A stretch of 11,998 bases of DNA, taken from assembly GCA_046758085.1 (NCBI GenBank), contig JBHHZP010000106.1, forward strand, positions 1 to 11,998, given 5' to 3'. The notes beneath the pieces are model-generated. The model was not told where the DNA came from. It worked only from the letters and a program-made list of their open reading frames with translations, and ran no database searches. Position 1 is the first letter of the stretch. Each line of letters begins with the position of its first letter. This stretch comes from VRUB01 sp046758085 (lineage in GTDB: Bacteria; Pseudomonadota; Gammaproteobacteria; Acidiferrobacterales; SPGG2). Positions 5,743 through 11,998 of the stretch are shown here, in pieces. A program made the translations under genes and the position numbers.

Positions 5743-7158
5743 TTACGCCACATCCAACTTGTCGACGGTTTCAAACTCAAACTTGATCTCTTTCCAGGTT
5801 TCCATCGCCGCCTTAAGCTCGGGACTGTGCTCGGCCGCGGCTGTTAATATCTCCTTGCCTTCGCGTTCCACCTGACGGCCCTCGTTGCGCGCCTCGACAC
5901 ACGCCTCCAGCGCGACCCGGTTGGCGGAGGCACCGGCTGCATTGCCCCACGGATGACCGAGGGTGCCGCCACCGAACTGAAATACGGCGTTGTCACCGAA
6001 AATGGCAACCAACGCCGGCATATGCCACACATGGATCCCGCCGGAGGCGACCGGGAACATCCCAGGCATAGATCCCCAGTCCTGGTCGAACATGATTCCG
6101 TGGGTGCGATCCTCCTTGATGTAAGTTTCGCGCATGAGGTCAATCCAGCCCAAGGTCGCCTTACAATCTCCCTCGAGCTTGCCGACGACGGTTCCGGAGT
6201 GCAAATGATCTCCTCCTGAGAGGCGCAGGCACTTGGCCAGTACCCGGAAGTGGATGCCGTGATGTGGATTACGGTCGACCACTGCATGCATCGCGCGATG
6301 GATGTGGAGCAACATGCCGTTCTCCCGGCACCAGTTCGCCAACCCGGTGTTGGCGCAGAAACCGCTGGTGAAGAAATCATGCATGATGATCGGCATGTCC
6401 AGTTCCTTGGCGAACTCGGCACGTTTGTACATTTCTTCCGGCGTGGGTGCCGTACAGTTTAGATAATGCCCTTTGCGCTCGCCGGTCTCAGCTTCCGCTT
6501 TCTTTACCGCCTCAGCGACAAACTCGAAACGGTGCCGCCAGCGCATAAACGGTTGTGAGTTAACGTTTTCGTCGTCCTTCGTGAAATCCAAACCACCGCG
6601 TAGGCACTCATAGACGCCGCGCCCGTAGTTCTTGGCGGAAAGGCCCAGCTTTGGCTTGATCGTGCATCCCAACAGCGCACGGCCGTACTTGTTCAACCGG
6701 TCGCGTTCGACCTGGATGCCGTTCGGCGGCCCACCGCAGGTCATCACGTAAGCATGCGGGAAGCGCACGTCTTCCAGCCGCAGCGCGCGCAGGGCCTTGA
6801 AACCGAATACATTGCCCACAAGCGAGGTCAGCACGTTCACGACCGAGCCTTCCTCGAACAGATCGAAGGGATAGGCAATGAACGCGTAGAAACAACTGTC
6901 GTCACCGGGCACAGCCTCAATGCGGTAGGCGCGCCCCTTGTAGTATTCCAGGTCGGTCAGCAGGTCCATCCACACCGTGGTCCAGGTGCCGGTCGAGGAT
7001 TCCGCCGCCACGGCGGCGGCCGCCTCCTCGCGCGGTACGCCGGCCTGCGGCGTGACCTTGAAACAGGCAAGGATGTCGGTGTCCTTCGGCGTGTAGTCAG
7101 GGGCCCAATAGGTCTCCCGATACTCCTTTACACCGGCTTGATAGGTCTTGGCTGACAT
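5743..7158 (-). CDS. cbbL: RuBisCO large subunit, form IA
   Basis: This is the catalytic subunit that adds CO2 or O2 to ribulose-1,5-bisphosphate in the cytoplasm. The 471 residues are the normal form IA length. All key residues are present, numbered here and then in the spinach protein: TIKPKLGLS with K168 (K175); GGLDFTKDDEN with the carbamylated K194 (K201) and metal ligands D196 and E197; HIHRAMHAVVDR with H287 (H294); and loop 6 SGTVVGKLEGD with K327 (K334). The N-terminal MSAKTYQAGVKEYRETYW and the C-terminal VDKLDVA are typical of proteobacterial form IA. ATG 7158 is preceded by AAGGAG eight bases upstream. It is the first gene of the minus-strand cluster, divergent from cbbR across a 216-base control region, so CbbR-dependent activation is expected. 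Confidence 0.99.
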   Translation of the reverse strand: MSAKTYQAGVKEYRETYWAPDYTPKDTDILACFKVTPQAGVPREEAAAAVAAESSTGTWTTVWMDLLTDLEYYKGRAYRIEAVPGDDSCFYAFIAYPFDLFEEGSVVNVLTSLVGNVFGFKALRALRLEDVRFPHAYVMTCGGPPNGIQVERDRLNKYGRALLGCTIKPKLGLSAKNYGRGVYECLRGGLDFTKDDENVNSQPFMRWRHRFEFVAEAVKKAEAETGERKGHYLNCTAPTPEEMYKRAEFAKELDMPIIMHDFFTSGFCANTGLANWCRENGMLLHIHRAMHAVVDRNPHHGIHFRVLAKCLRLSGGDHLHSGTVVGKLEGDCKATLGWIDLMRETYIKEDRTHGIMFDQDWGSMPGMFPVASGGIHVWHMPALVAIFGDNAVFQFGGGTLGHPWGNAAGASANRVALEACVEARNEGRQVEREGKEILTAAAEHSPELKAAMETWKEIKFEFETVDKLDVA

Positions 7159-7270
7159 AGGCGGTCTCCTTCACAAAACGGGGTGTCTTACATGACCTGG
7201 CCGGGGGCGGAATTCTTTGGTTGCCGTTCACCGGCTTACAGGTTTTTCGTTTTCCAGCGATTTCGCTTGC

Positions 7271-7298
7271 ATCATAGCAATGAGGTCACATAAACTAC
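7271..7298 (-). promoter_or_regulatory. Candidate cbbL promoter
   Basis: On the minus strand TATGAT (7276 to 7271) is a good -10 box. The best -35 position at 16-base spacing reads GTAGTT, which is poor. A good -10 with a poor -35 is what one expects of an activator-dependent promoter. It would give a leader of about 105 bases before cbbL. The palindrome at 7301 lies just upstream, where a LysR-type activator would bind. Confidence 0.35.
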
Positions 7299-7300
7299 AC

Positions 7301-7313
7301 TCAATATTGATGA
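7301..7313. promoter_or_regulatory. Candidate CbbR operator (TCA-N7-TGA around a TCAATATTGA palindrome)
   Basis: TCAATATTGA (7301-7310) is a perfect 10-base palindrome, and with the following TGA it forms TCA-N7-TGA, which fits the T-N11-A rule of LysR-type regulators. It sits between the divergent cbbL and cbbR genes, upstream of the candidate cbbL promoter. Assignment to CbbR is inference from position and pattern. Confidence 0.45.
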
Positions 7314-7342
7314 TTGTTTCTATAAGGTTTTCATTATATCCT
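7314..7342 (+). promoter_or_regulatory. Candidate cbbR promoter with overlapping inverted repeat
   Basis: TTGTTT (7314-7319) and TATCCT (7337-7342) are separated by 17 bases and would start transcription about 25 bases before the cbbR ATG. An inverted repeat TATAA-N8-TTATA (7321-7338) lies within this promoter. A regulator bound there would block it, as in the usual LysR autorepression. The -10 is weak, so this is tentative. Confidence 0.3.
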
Positions 7343-7374
7343 CTTTAGGCCTCGTGTCCTGTGGAAGCCCTGAG

Positions 7375-8268
7375 ATGCACGTCACACTGCGCCAGCTTAA
7401 GGTCTTCGAGGCCGTTGCCCGCCACCTGAGCTTCACGCGCGCGGCCGAGGAGCTCTACCTCACCCAGCCCGCCGTTTCGATGCAAGTCAAACAGATGGAG
7501 CAGTCCATCGGGCTCCCGTTGTTCGAGCAAATCGGCAAGAAGATCCACCTCACCGAGGCCGGTCGCGAGATCTACGACTGCAGCCGCACCATAGCCCGGC
7601 AGTTGTCCGAGGCCGAGCAGGTGGTCGAAGAACTCAAAGGCGTGAAGCGCGGTCGGCTTCTGGTTACGGTCGCCAGCACCGTGAACTATTTTGCCAGCCG
7701 CCTGCTCGCTGCATTCTGCGAACGCCACCAGGGCGTGCGCGTGAGCCTCGATGTCACCAACCGCGAGAGCCTGCTGCGCCAACTGGTAGCGAACGAAACC
7801 GACATCGTCCTCATGGGGTATCCGCCCGATGGGCTTGCTCTCGTCGCGGAAACCTTCATGGACAATCCCCTGGTCGTTATCGCCGCGCCCGGACATCGGC
7901 TCGCCGGTCAGAAGTCAATACCGCTCGCGAGCCTCAAGAACGAAACCTTTCTCATGCGCGAACGCGGCTCCGGTACACGCACTGCCATGGAACGCTTTTT
8001 CGCTGAAAGGGGGATGGTTCTCAGTAGCAGCGTAGAGATGAACAGCAACGAGGCTATCAAGCAAAGCGTCGAGGCCGGTCTCGGCCTGGGCGTCGTCTCT
8101 ATCCATACGGTAGAGCTCGAGTTGGAGGCGGGCCGTTTGACGACCCTCGGTGTCCAATCTTTTCCCATTATGCGCAAGTGGTACGTGGTGCACCTGAAAG
8201 ACAAGCGTCTGTCGCCGGTCGCGCGCGCATTCAAGGACTTCGTCTTGAGTGAGGCGCGGCGGCTTTGA
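7375..8268 (+). CDS. cbbR: LysR-type transcriptional regulator CbbR of Calvin-cycle genes
   Basis: CbbR activates the cbb operon in response to metabolites such as RuBP or NADPH. The 297-residue protein opens MHVTLRQLKVFEAVARHLSF, a typical CbbR N-terminus. The winged helix-turn-helix follows, with SFTRAAEELYLTQPAVSMQV (19-38) and the KQMEQSIG..LFEQIGKKIHLTEAG wing. The two-lobed effector domain covers about residues 90-290. I prefer ATG 7375 to an in-frame GTG at 7354 because GGAAG lies nearby upstream and the family begins with MHVTLRQL. It is divergent from cbbL, the classic arrangement for control of a neighbouring operon and of itself. The phosphoribulokinase gene lies tail to tail with it. 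The 86 bases between their stops (8269-8354) contain a GC-rich imperfect hairpin but no T-run. Confidence 0.95.
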   Translation: MHVTLRQLKVFEAVARHLSFTRAAEELYLTQPAVSMQVKQMEQSIGLPLFEQIGKKIHLTEAGREIYDCSRTIARQLSEAEQVVEELKGVKRGRLLVTVASTVNYFASRLLAAFCERHQGVRVSLDVTNRESLLRQLVANETDIVLMGYPPDGLALVAETFMDNPLVVIAAPGHRLAGQKSIPLASLKNETFLMRERGSGTRTAMERFFAERGMVLSSSVEMNSNEAIKQSVEAGLGLGVVSIHTVELELEAGRLTTLGVQSFPIMRKWYVVHLKDKRLSPVARAFKDFVLSEARRL

Positions 8269-8354
8269 CACCGCAAGTCAACGTCTGATCATGATGGCCG
8301 ATCTGCGCTCGCGCGACGCGCGGCCTCACCTTCTACAGAGCGTTTCTTAACTCA

Positions 8355-9221
8355 TCATATCATTTTCAACATCTTGTCGATGATGGGGCCAAGGATGATC
8401 TCCAGCGCCAGGCCCATCTTGCCGCCCGGTATCACAATAGAATTTCGCCGAGACATGAATGAATCGTGCAGCATTGACAGCAGATAGGGAAAATCGACGT
8501 TGAACTTAGCCGGATCGCGGAATCGAATCACCACGAAGCTTTCGTCGGGAGTCGGTATGTCACGCGCTACGAACGGGTTAGATGTGTCCACTGTCGGCAC
8601 GCGCTGAAAGTTTATGTCCGTGCGTGAGAATTGCGGCGTTATGTAGTGGACGTAATCATACATTCGACGCAGGATATTGTCAGTAACGTCCTCCGCCTCG
8701 TAACCCCGGTCCGCCGTATCGCGGTGAATCTTCTGTATCCACTCCAGATTCACGATGGGCACAACACCGATCAGCAAGTCTACATGTTCGGCTACGTTGA
8801 TTCCCCCGTTGACCGCGCCCCCGTGAAGACCCTCGTAGAACATAAGATCGGTACTTTCAGGAATATCCTCCCACGGCGTGAATGTTCCCGCCTCTTGACT
8901 ATAGGCCTCCGCTTCCGCATCGTTGTGCAGATAGAACCTGCGCTGACCGGTGCCAGTCTTGCCGTATTGGCGAAACAGCGCTTCCAGCTTATCGAGATGA
9001 TTCGCCTCGGGACCGAAGTGGCTGAGGTGGTGGCCTTCCTTGAGTGCTCTCACGACCTGCTCCCGCATTTCCTTGCGGTCGTAGCGGTGAAAGCTGTCGC
9101 CTTCGATAATGCAGGGCGTTACCTTTTCCCTGAAAAAAATATGCTCGAACGCTGCCTTCACAGTGCTGGTGCCGGCACCGGACGAGCCTGTCACTGCGAT
9201 GATCGGGTGCTTCTTCGACAT
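8355..9221 (-). CDS. cbbP: Phosphoribulokinase, class I (bacterial octameric type)
   Basis: The enzyme phosphorylates ribulose-5-phosphate with ATP to make the CO2 acceptor ribulose-1,5-bisphosphate. At 288 residues it matches the bacterial class I form (about 290). The P-loop reads GSSGAGTST (12-20). IEGDSFHRYDR (39-49) carries the catalytic base D42 with H45 and R49. LMFYEGLHGGAVN (126-138) holds the Walker B-like E130. NLEWIQKIHRDTADRGY contains the conserved Arg-Asp pair and the downstream Arg that bind substrate. FSRTDINFQRVPTVDTSNPF is also class-specific. ATG 9221 is preceded by AGGAGG, an optimal ribosome-binding site. It is transcribed alone towards cbbR. Its upstream gap of 508 bases likely holds its promoter. 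The names prkB and cbbP are both used. Confidence 0.97.
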   Translation of the reverse strand: MSKKHPIIAVTGSSGAGTSTVKAAFEHIFFREKVTPCIIEGDSFHRYDRKEMREQVVRALKEGHHLSHFGPEANHLDKLEALFRQYGKTGTGQRRFYLHNDAEAEAYSQEAGTFTPWEDIPESTDLMFYEGLHGGAVNGGINVAEHVDLLIGVVPIVNLEWIQKIHRDTADRGYEAEDVTDNILRRMYDYVHYITPQFSRTDINFQRVPTVDTSNPFVARDIPTPDESFVVIRFRDPAKFNVDFPYLLSMLHDSFMSRRNSIVIPGGKMGLALEIILGPIIDKMLKMI

Positions 9222-9729
9222 ACGCTATTCCTCCTGCCAGCTCGTCGCGGGCACGTTTGCGCGAGCAATAGGCGATGCCTGAGCTTGGATCGCTTTCAAC
9301 GTCCTCATCCTCCGACATCGCAAGCGTGCGCACAACTCGATCCGGCGATTTAACCCTCTCCCGGGAACCCTGAGAAGATTTTCGCGATCCCACTGCAACT
9401 GGGCCAGGAGCGCAAGCACCAGCGCCTCAATGGCCGGGGCCATCAAATTTCGTATCCCCACAGCTAATCTGAGCGAATACGCCAGTGCCGGATTCGACCA
9501 TACCGACCCCGATTCATAAATAACACTCAGGTTTTCTAATTTACATAATAAGTATTTCTTTATGATTCCATGGCCTGCTTTCCGCCCCAAGAAAAGGCCG
9601 GGCCCCCACCGGGCAACGACCGCTTTCCTGCCATGAGCGCACCCCGTCTGTGTTGAGCCGGAGGAACACTCCATGCTGTGCTAGCATGCGTTTCTTTTCG
9701 CCCGCGCACAATCAAAGGAGCGAGCCAGC
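9222..9729. other. 508-base intergenic region between phosphoribulokinase and the PLP enzyme gene
   Basis: This is the divergent upstream region of both neighbours. An AT-rich stretch (about 9512-9569) stands out from the GC-rich surroundings and is bounded by an imperfect inverted repeat, GATTCATAAA (9512-9521) and TTTATGATTC (9559-9568), 9 of 10 matched. Promoters for the minus-strand kinase gene probably lie here, for example TATTAT on the minus strand near 9545, but no -35 is clear. For the plus-strand gene, TGCTAGCAT (9680-9688) could be an extended -10. A minus-strand frame ending at 9225, three bases before the kinase start, is open for 72 codons from ATG 9443. It has no ribosome-binding site and an arginine-rich, unfamiliar product, so I do not call it a gene. 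Confidence 0.5.
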
Positions 9730-10881
9730 ATGGATACTGATTTACCGCCCGGCCTGGCGACACTGCTGGCCCAGGCCAATCTTTTCATTGACCCGGCGAC
9801 CGGTGCCGTCACACCGCCGATTGTGCCCGCTACGACCTACGCGCGCGATGCGCACTATGAGCTGCGCGCTGGCGGTCTATCTTACAGCCGTGACCAGAAC
9901 CCGAGCTATGCTCAGGTAGAGGCACTCTTGTCACGCCTGGAAGGCGGCGCCGCTGCCATGCTGTTCAGCTCCGGCATGGCCGCTGCCACTGCCTTGTTCC
10001 AAACGCTCGAGTCAGAACACCATGTGGTCGCGCCTCTGATCATGTACCACGGGCTGCGTGACTGGTTGAATCACTTCTGCCATACGCGCGGTGTCGCGCT
10101 CGACTATTTCGACGCGGCGCAGCCAGGGTCCCTCGAGCGCGCCGTGCGGCCGGGCCACACCAAGCTCGTGTGGATCGAAACACCAGCCAACCCGACCTGG
10201 GACATCACGGATATCGCAGCCGCCGCCCGCCTCGCCCACCAGGCAGGCGCCCGGCTGGGCGTAGACTCAACCGTGGCCACACCGGTCCTCACCCGCCCGC
10301 TGGAAAACGGTGCAGATTTCGTTTTTCATTCGGCGACAAAGTTTCTTAATGGTCATAGCGATGTCGTTGCGGGTGCCCTGATCAGTCGGGTACAAGACGA
10401 GTGGTGGGATGCCATCCGGTTTCAACGACACGCGGGCGGGGGCGTGTTGGGCTCGTTCGAGACATGGCTGTTACTGCGTGGCATGAGGACGCTGCACCTG
10501 CGTGTGCGCGAGGCCTGCACCAGCGCCGCGCGCATTGCACATCACTTCCATGATCATAAGAAGATCGACAGGGTGCTATACCCGGGGCTAGCGCACCACC
10601 CGGGGCACGCCGTCGCCACGCGCCAAATGCACGGGGGCTACGGCGCCATGTTGTCACTGCTCATAAAGGGAGGGGCGCGGGAGGCACGTGCCTTTGCGGC
10701 CCGGACAAGAGTGTTTGTGCCTGCCACTTCGCTCGGCGGCGTGGAAAGCCTGGTCGAGCATCGCGCAAGCGTGGAAGGCCCGAACAGCCCAGTACCCCCC
10801 AATCTGGTGCGTTTGTCGGTGGGTATCGAGGATGTTGATGACCTGATCGCCGACCTCGAGCGCACGCTTGCAGTGATCTAG
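9730..10881 (+). CDS. PLP-dependent Cys/Met metabolism (trans-sulfuration family) enzyme, substrate unassigned
   Basis: This fold-type I PLP enzyme belongs to the family that includes cystathionine gamma-synthase, cystathionine beta- and gamma-lyases and O-acylhomoserine sulfhydrylases. It has 383 residues, a normal length. The family motifs are YSRDQNPSYAQVEALLSRLEGG (52-73), the phosphate-binding SSGMAA (80-85), LGVDSTVATPVL with the PLP-pairing D179, and HSATKFLNGHSDVVAG with the PLP lysine K204. SLGGVESLVEH comes near the C-terminus and LVRLSVGIEDVDDLI ends the fold, with the carboxylate-binding Arg. Two stretches are unusual. MYHGLRDWL replaces the usual YGGT.RLF loop after Y106. The normal MTH segment after SLVEH is missing, giving the shorter RASVEGPNSPVPPN. 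These suggest a divergent subgroup, so the reaction cannot be named. AAAGGAG (9714-9720) lies nine bases before ATG 9730. It has no obvious link to the Calvin cluster. Confidence 0.9.
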   Translation: MDTDLPPGLATLLAQANLFIDPATGAVTPPIVPATTYARDAHYELRAGGLSYSRDQNPSYAQVEALLSRLEGGAAAMLFSSGMAAATALFQTLESEHHVVAPLIMYHGLRDWLNHFCHTRGVALDYFDAAQPGSLERAVRPGHTKLVWIETPANPTWDITDIAAAARLAHQAGARLGVDSTVATPVLTRPLENGADFVFHSATKFLNGHSDVVAGALISRVQDEWWDAIRFQRHAGGGVLGSFETWLLLRGMRTLHLRVREACTSAARIAHHFHDHKKIDRVLYPGLAHHPGHAVATRQMHGGYGAMLSLLIKGGAREARAFAARTRVFVPATSLGGVESLVEHRASVEGPNSPVPPNLVRLSVGIEDVDDLIADLERTLAVI

Positions 10882-10954
10882 ACCTGCAATCCGGCGGCAT
10901 GTGTGCCCTTCCTTGAGCAACCGCTGGAGTTACAGCGCGGCTCCGATCCGCCAG

Positions 10955-11200
10955 TCAGGTACGCCTGCCCTTGGCATCGAGCTGGCCGATAATGGCGTTC
11001 ACCCAATCCCGGACCTCGCGTTCTACGCTCTCACGTTCGGCTTCCTTGCCGTATCGCTCCACGTAGTACGCGATACCGATCACCGCGATGGCGGTGACGA
11101 TTCCGGCTGCCAGGAACGCCCACTCGGCGGATGACCAGGCGATCAGATCCCAGCCGAATACGGGTGGTTGCTCGATGTTTGTTGGGATCGAGGTATGCAT
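10955..11200 (-). CDS. Small single-pass membrane protein, unknown function
   Basis: I do not recognise this protein. From ATG 11200 it has 81 residues: a polar N-terminus with several prolines (about 1-22), one membrane helix (about 26-47, WAFLAAGIVTAIAVIGIAYY), then a charged stretch (48-75, VERYGKEAERESVEREV..) likely to form an amphipathic cytoplasmic helix. An in-frame ATG at 11227 would give 90 residues. I prefer 11200 because a candidate promoter at 11236-11263 would start transcription almost on top of 11227, leaving it no leader. AGG about ten bases before 11200 is a weak ribosome-binding site. Codon use and the sensible helix-plus-charged-tail layout support a real gene. It lies tail to tail with the PLP enzyme gene, 73 bases apart, and divergent from the phosphoesterase gene. 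Confidence 0.65.
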   Translation of the reverse strand: MHTSIPTNIEQPPVFGWDLIAWSSAEWAFLAAGIVTAIAVIGIAYYVERYGKEAERESVEREVRDWVNAIIGQLDAKGRRT

Positions 11201-11235
11201 AACTGTAAAACCTATACCTGCTGCCATCTTTTCAC

Positions 11236-11263
11236 TTTATAAGCTATACGGTGTCGCTGTCCA
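11236..11263 (-). promoter_or_regulatory. Candidate sigma-70 promoter for the small membrane protein gene
   Basis: On the minus strand TGGACA (11263 to 11258) and TATAAA (11241 to 11236) are separated by 16 bases. Each differs from the consensus hexamer by one base. Transcription would start near 11229, about 30 bases before the preferred ATG at 11200. Confidence 0.5.
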
Positions 11264-11461
11264 CACCTGCCCGATTGGCATGTTAAGCTATTGATTTCCC
11301 GACATACCCAAGTGCACTACGTCCGCAACCCTGGGACCAGCGATCCGTAGCAACATGCGCGTCCGTGAGCGCACGTGGCCACCACGCAAAATATCGGGAA
11401 AAATGACGCAGGCCCATATTGCCGTAAGTACCCATAAAAATCACCCACTTTGTACGAAGGT

Positions 11462-11926
11462 ATGAACAAAGTTGTCGGGGTCATATCCGATACCCATGGT
11501 CTGGTCCGCCCGCAGGCGCTCGACGCGCTGCGCGGCAGTGACCTCATCATCCATGCGGGGGACATTGGCACGCCCGAAGTGCTGGATGAACTCAACGCAA
11601 TCGCGCCGGTGTTTGCCGTGCGTGGGAATGTCGATAGGGGCGCGTGGGCCGATAATCTACCCCTGTCAGAGGTCGTTCAGGCCGGTGATAAATCCCTGTA
11701 TGTACTACATAATCTTGACGAGCTCGACCTGGATCCGCTCGCAGCCGCTATGCATGCAGTCATCACAGGCCATTCGCATCGACCCATGATCCGCGAGCAT
11801 GATGGCGTGTTCTATTTCAATCCCGGCAGCGCGGGTCCCCGGCGGTTTACGCTGCCCGTGGCAGTGGGGCGTTTGCGGGTGTGCGACGACAGGCTTGAGG
11901 GGGAGATCATAAAGCTCGACGTGTAG
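11462..11926 (+). CDS. Calcineurin-like metallophosphoesterase, YfcE/MJ0936 family
   Basis: A small binuclear-metal phosphoesterase of 154 residues, the usual length for this family of phosphodiesterases, whose natural substrates are mostly unknown. The metal-site motifs are all present in order: VISDTHG (D10, H12), IIHAGDIG (D34), AVRGNVDRG (N56, with D58), H83 in VLHN, and TGHSHRP (H104, H106). A normal FNPGSAGPRR segment follows near the C-terminus. In most relatives the fourth motif reads HG; here it is HN, a mild variation. ATG 11462 is the best start by homology, but GAAGG stands only one base before it, which is too close for an ideal ribosome-binding site. A TTG at 11450 is open in frame without a better site. 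It is transcribed away from the small membrane protein gene, and the 72 bases after its stop show nothing I recognise. Confidence 0.92.
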   Translation: MNKVVGVISDTHGLVRPQALDALRGSDLIIHAGDIGTPEVLDELNAIAPVFAVRGNVDRGAWADNLPLSEVVQAGDKSLYVLHNLDELDLDPLAAAMHAVITGHSHRPMIREHDGVFYFNPGSAGPRRFTLPVAVGRLRVCDDRLEGEIIKLDV

Positions 11927-11998
11927 CATGCGGCTGAACTCTGCTAACGAGTCTGTAGAAAAACCCCTCTCCACTGTCGCACAACCGCACGATTCATC

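Noticed and set aside
8631..9353. 240-codon plus-strand frame opposite phosphoribulokinase
   Set aside because: It is antisense to a gene with all active-site motifs; its product shows no recognisable domain.
11228..11461. Searched for RNA genes or a second gene between the small membrane protein and the phosphoesterase
   Set aside because: No tRNA-like cloverleaf, strong hairpin or open frame with a ribosome-binding site was found; only the candidate minus-strand promoter is supportable.

Overview
The window looks like chromosomal DNA of an autotrophic proteobacterium, most likely a gammaproteobacterial chemolithoautotroph such as a sulfur oxidiser. This rests on a complete set of Calvin-cycle hallmark genes (form I RuBisCO large and small subunits, class I phosphoribulokinase, CbbR, Calvin-type class II aldolase, ribulose-phosphate epimerase) beside a cytochrome bd-I type oxidase closely resembling that of E. 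coli. The species is an inference; nothing in the window fixes it.

Layout. Bases 3-2495 (+) form a tightly spaced cyd operon: the 3' part of cydA, then cydB, the small-subunit gene cydX, and a PsiE-family membrane protein whose ribosome-binding site lies inside the end of cydX. Bases 2496-3110 are a gene-free convergent gap. It holds a palindrome-rich interspersed repeat, a 9-unit array of a 7-bp tandem repeat, and an intrinsic terminator for the minus-strand genes. Bases 3111-7158 (-) read, in transcription order, cbbL, cbbS, rpe and fba. A second 7-bp tandem repeat, with a different core, sits between cbbL and cbbS. Bases 7159-7374 are a divergent control region with a LysR-type palindrome, and cbbR (+) follows. 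Phosphoribulokinase (-) lies tail to tail with cbbR. After a 508-base gap come a divergent member of the PLP-dependent trans-sulfuration enzyme family (+), a small single-pass membrane protein (-) and a YfcE/MJ0936-type metallophosphoesterase (+).

How the genes work together. CbbP makes ribulose-1,5-bisphosphate, CbbL/CbbS fix CO2 onto it, and the aldolase and epimerase regenerate the acceptor; CbbR is the expected activator. CydABX is a high-affinity quinol oxidase for low oxygen. The small subunit has the six-residue N-terminal insertion I associate with non-carboxysomal form IAq RuBisCO, but the activase genes cbbQ and cbbO are not next to it.

I do not see a clearly new biological system. 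The items most worth a second look are the two heptamer arrays (especially the one between cbbL and cbbS), the palindromic repeat element, the PsiE-family gene in the cyd operon, and the atypical PLP enzyme.
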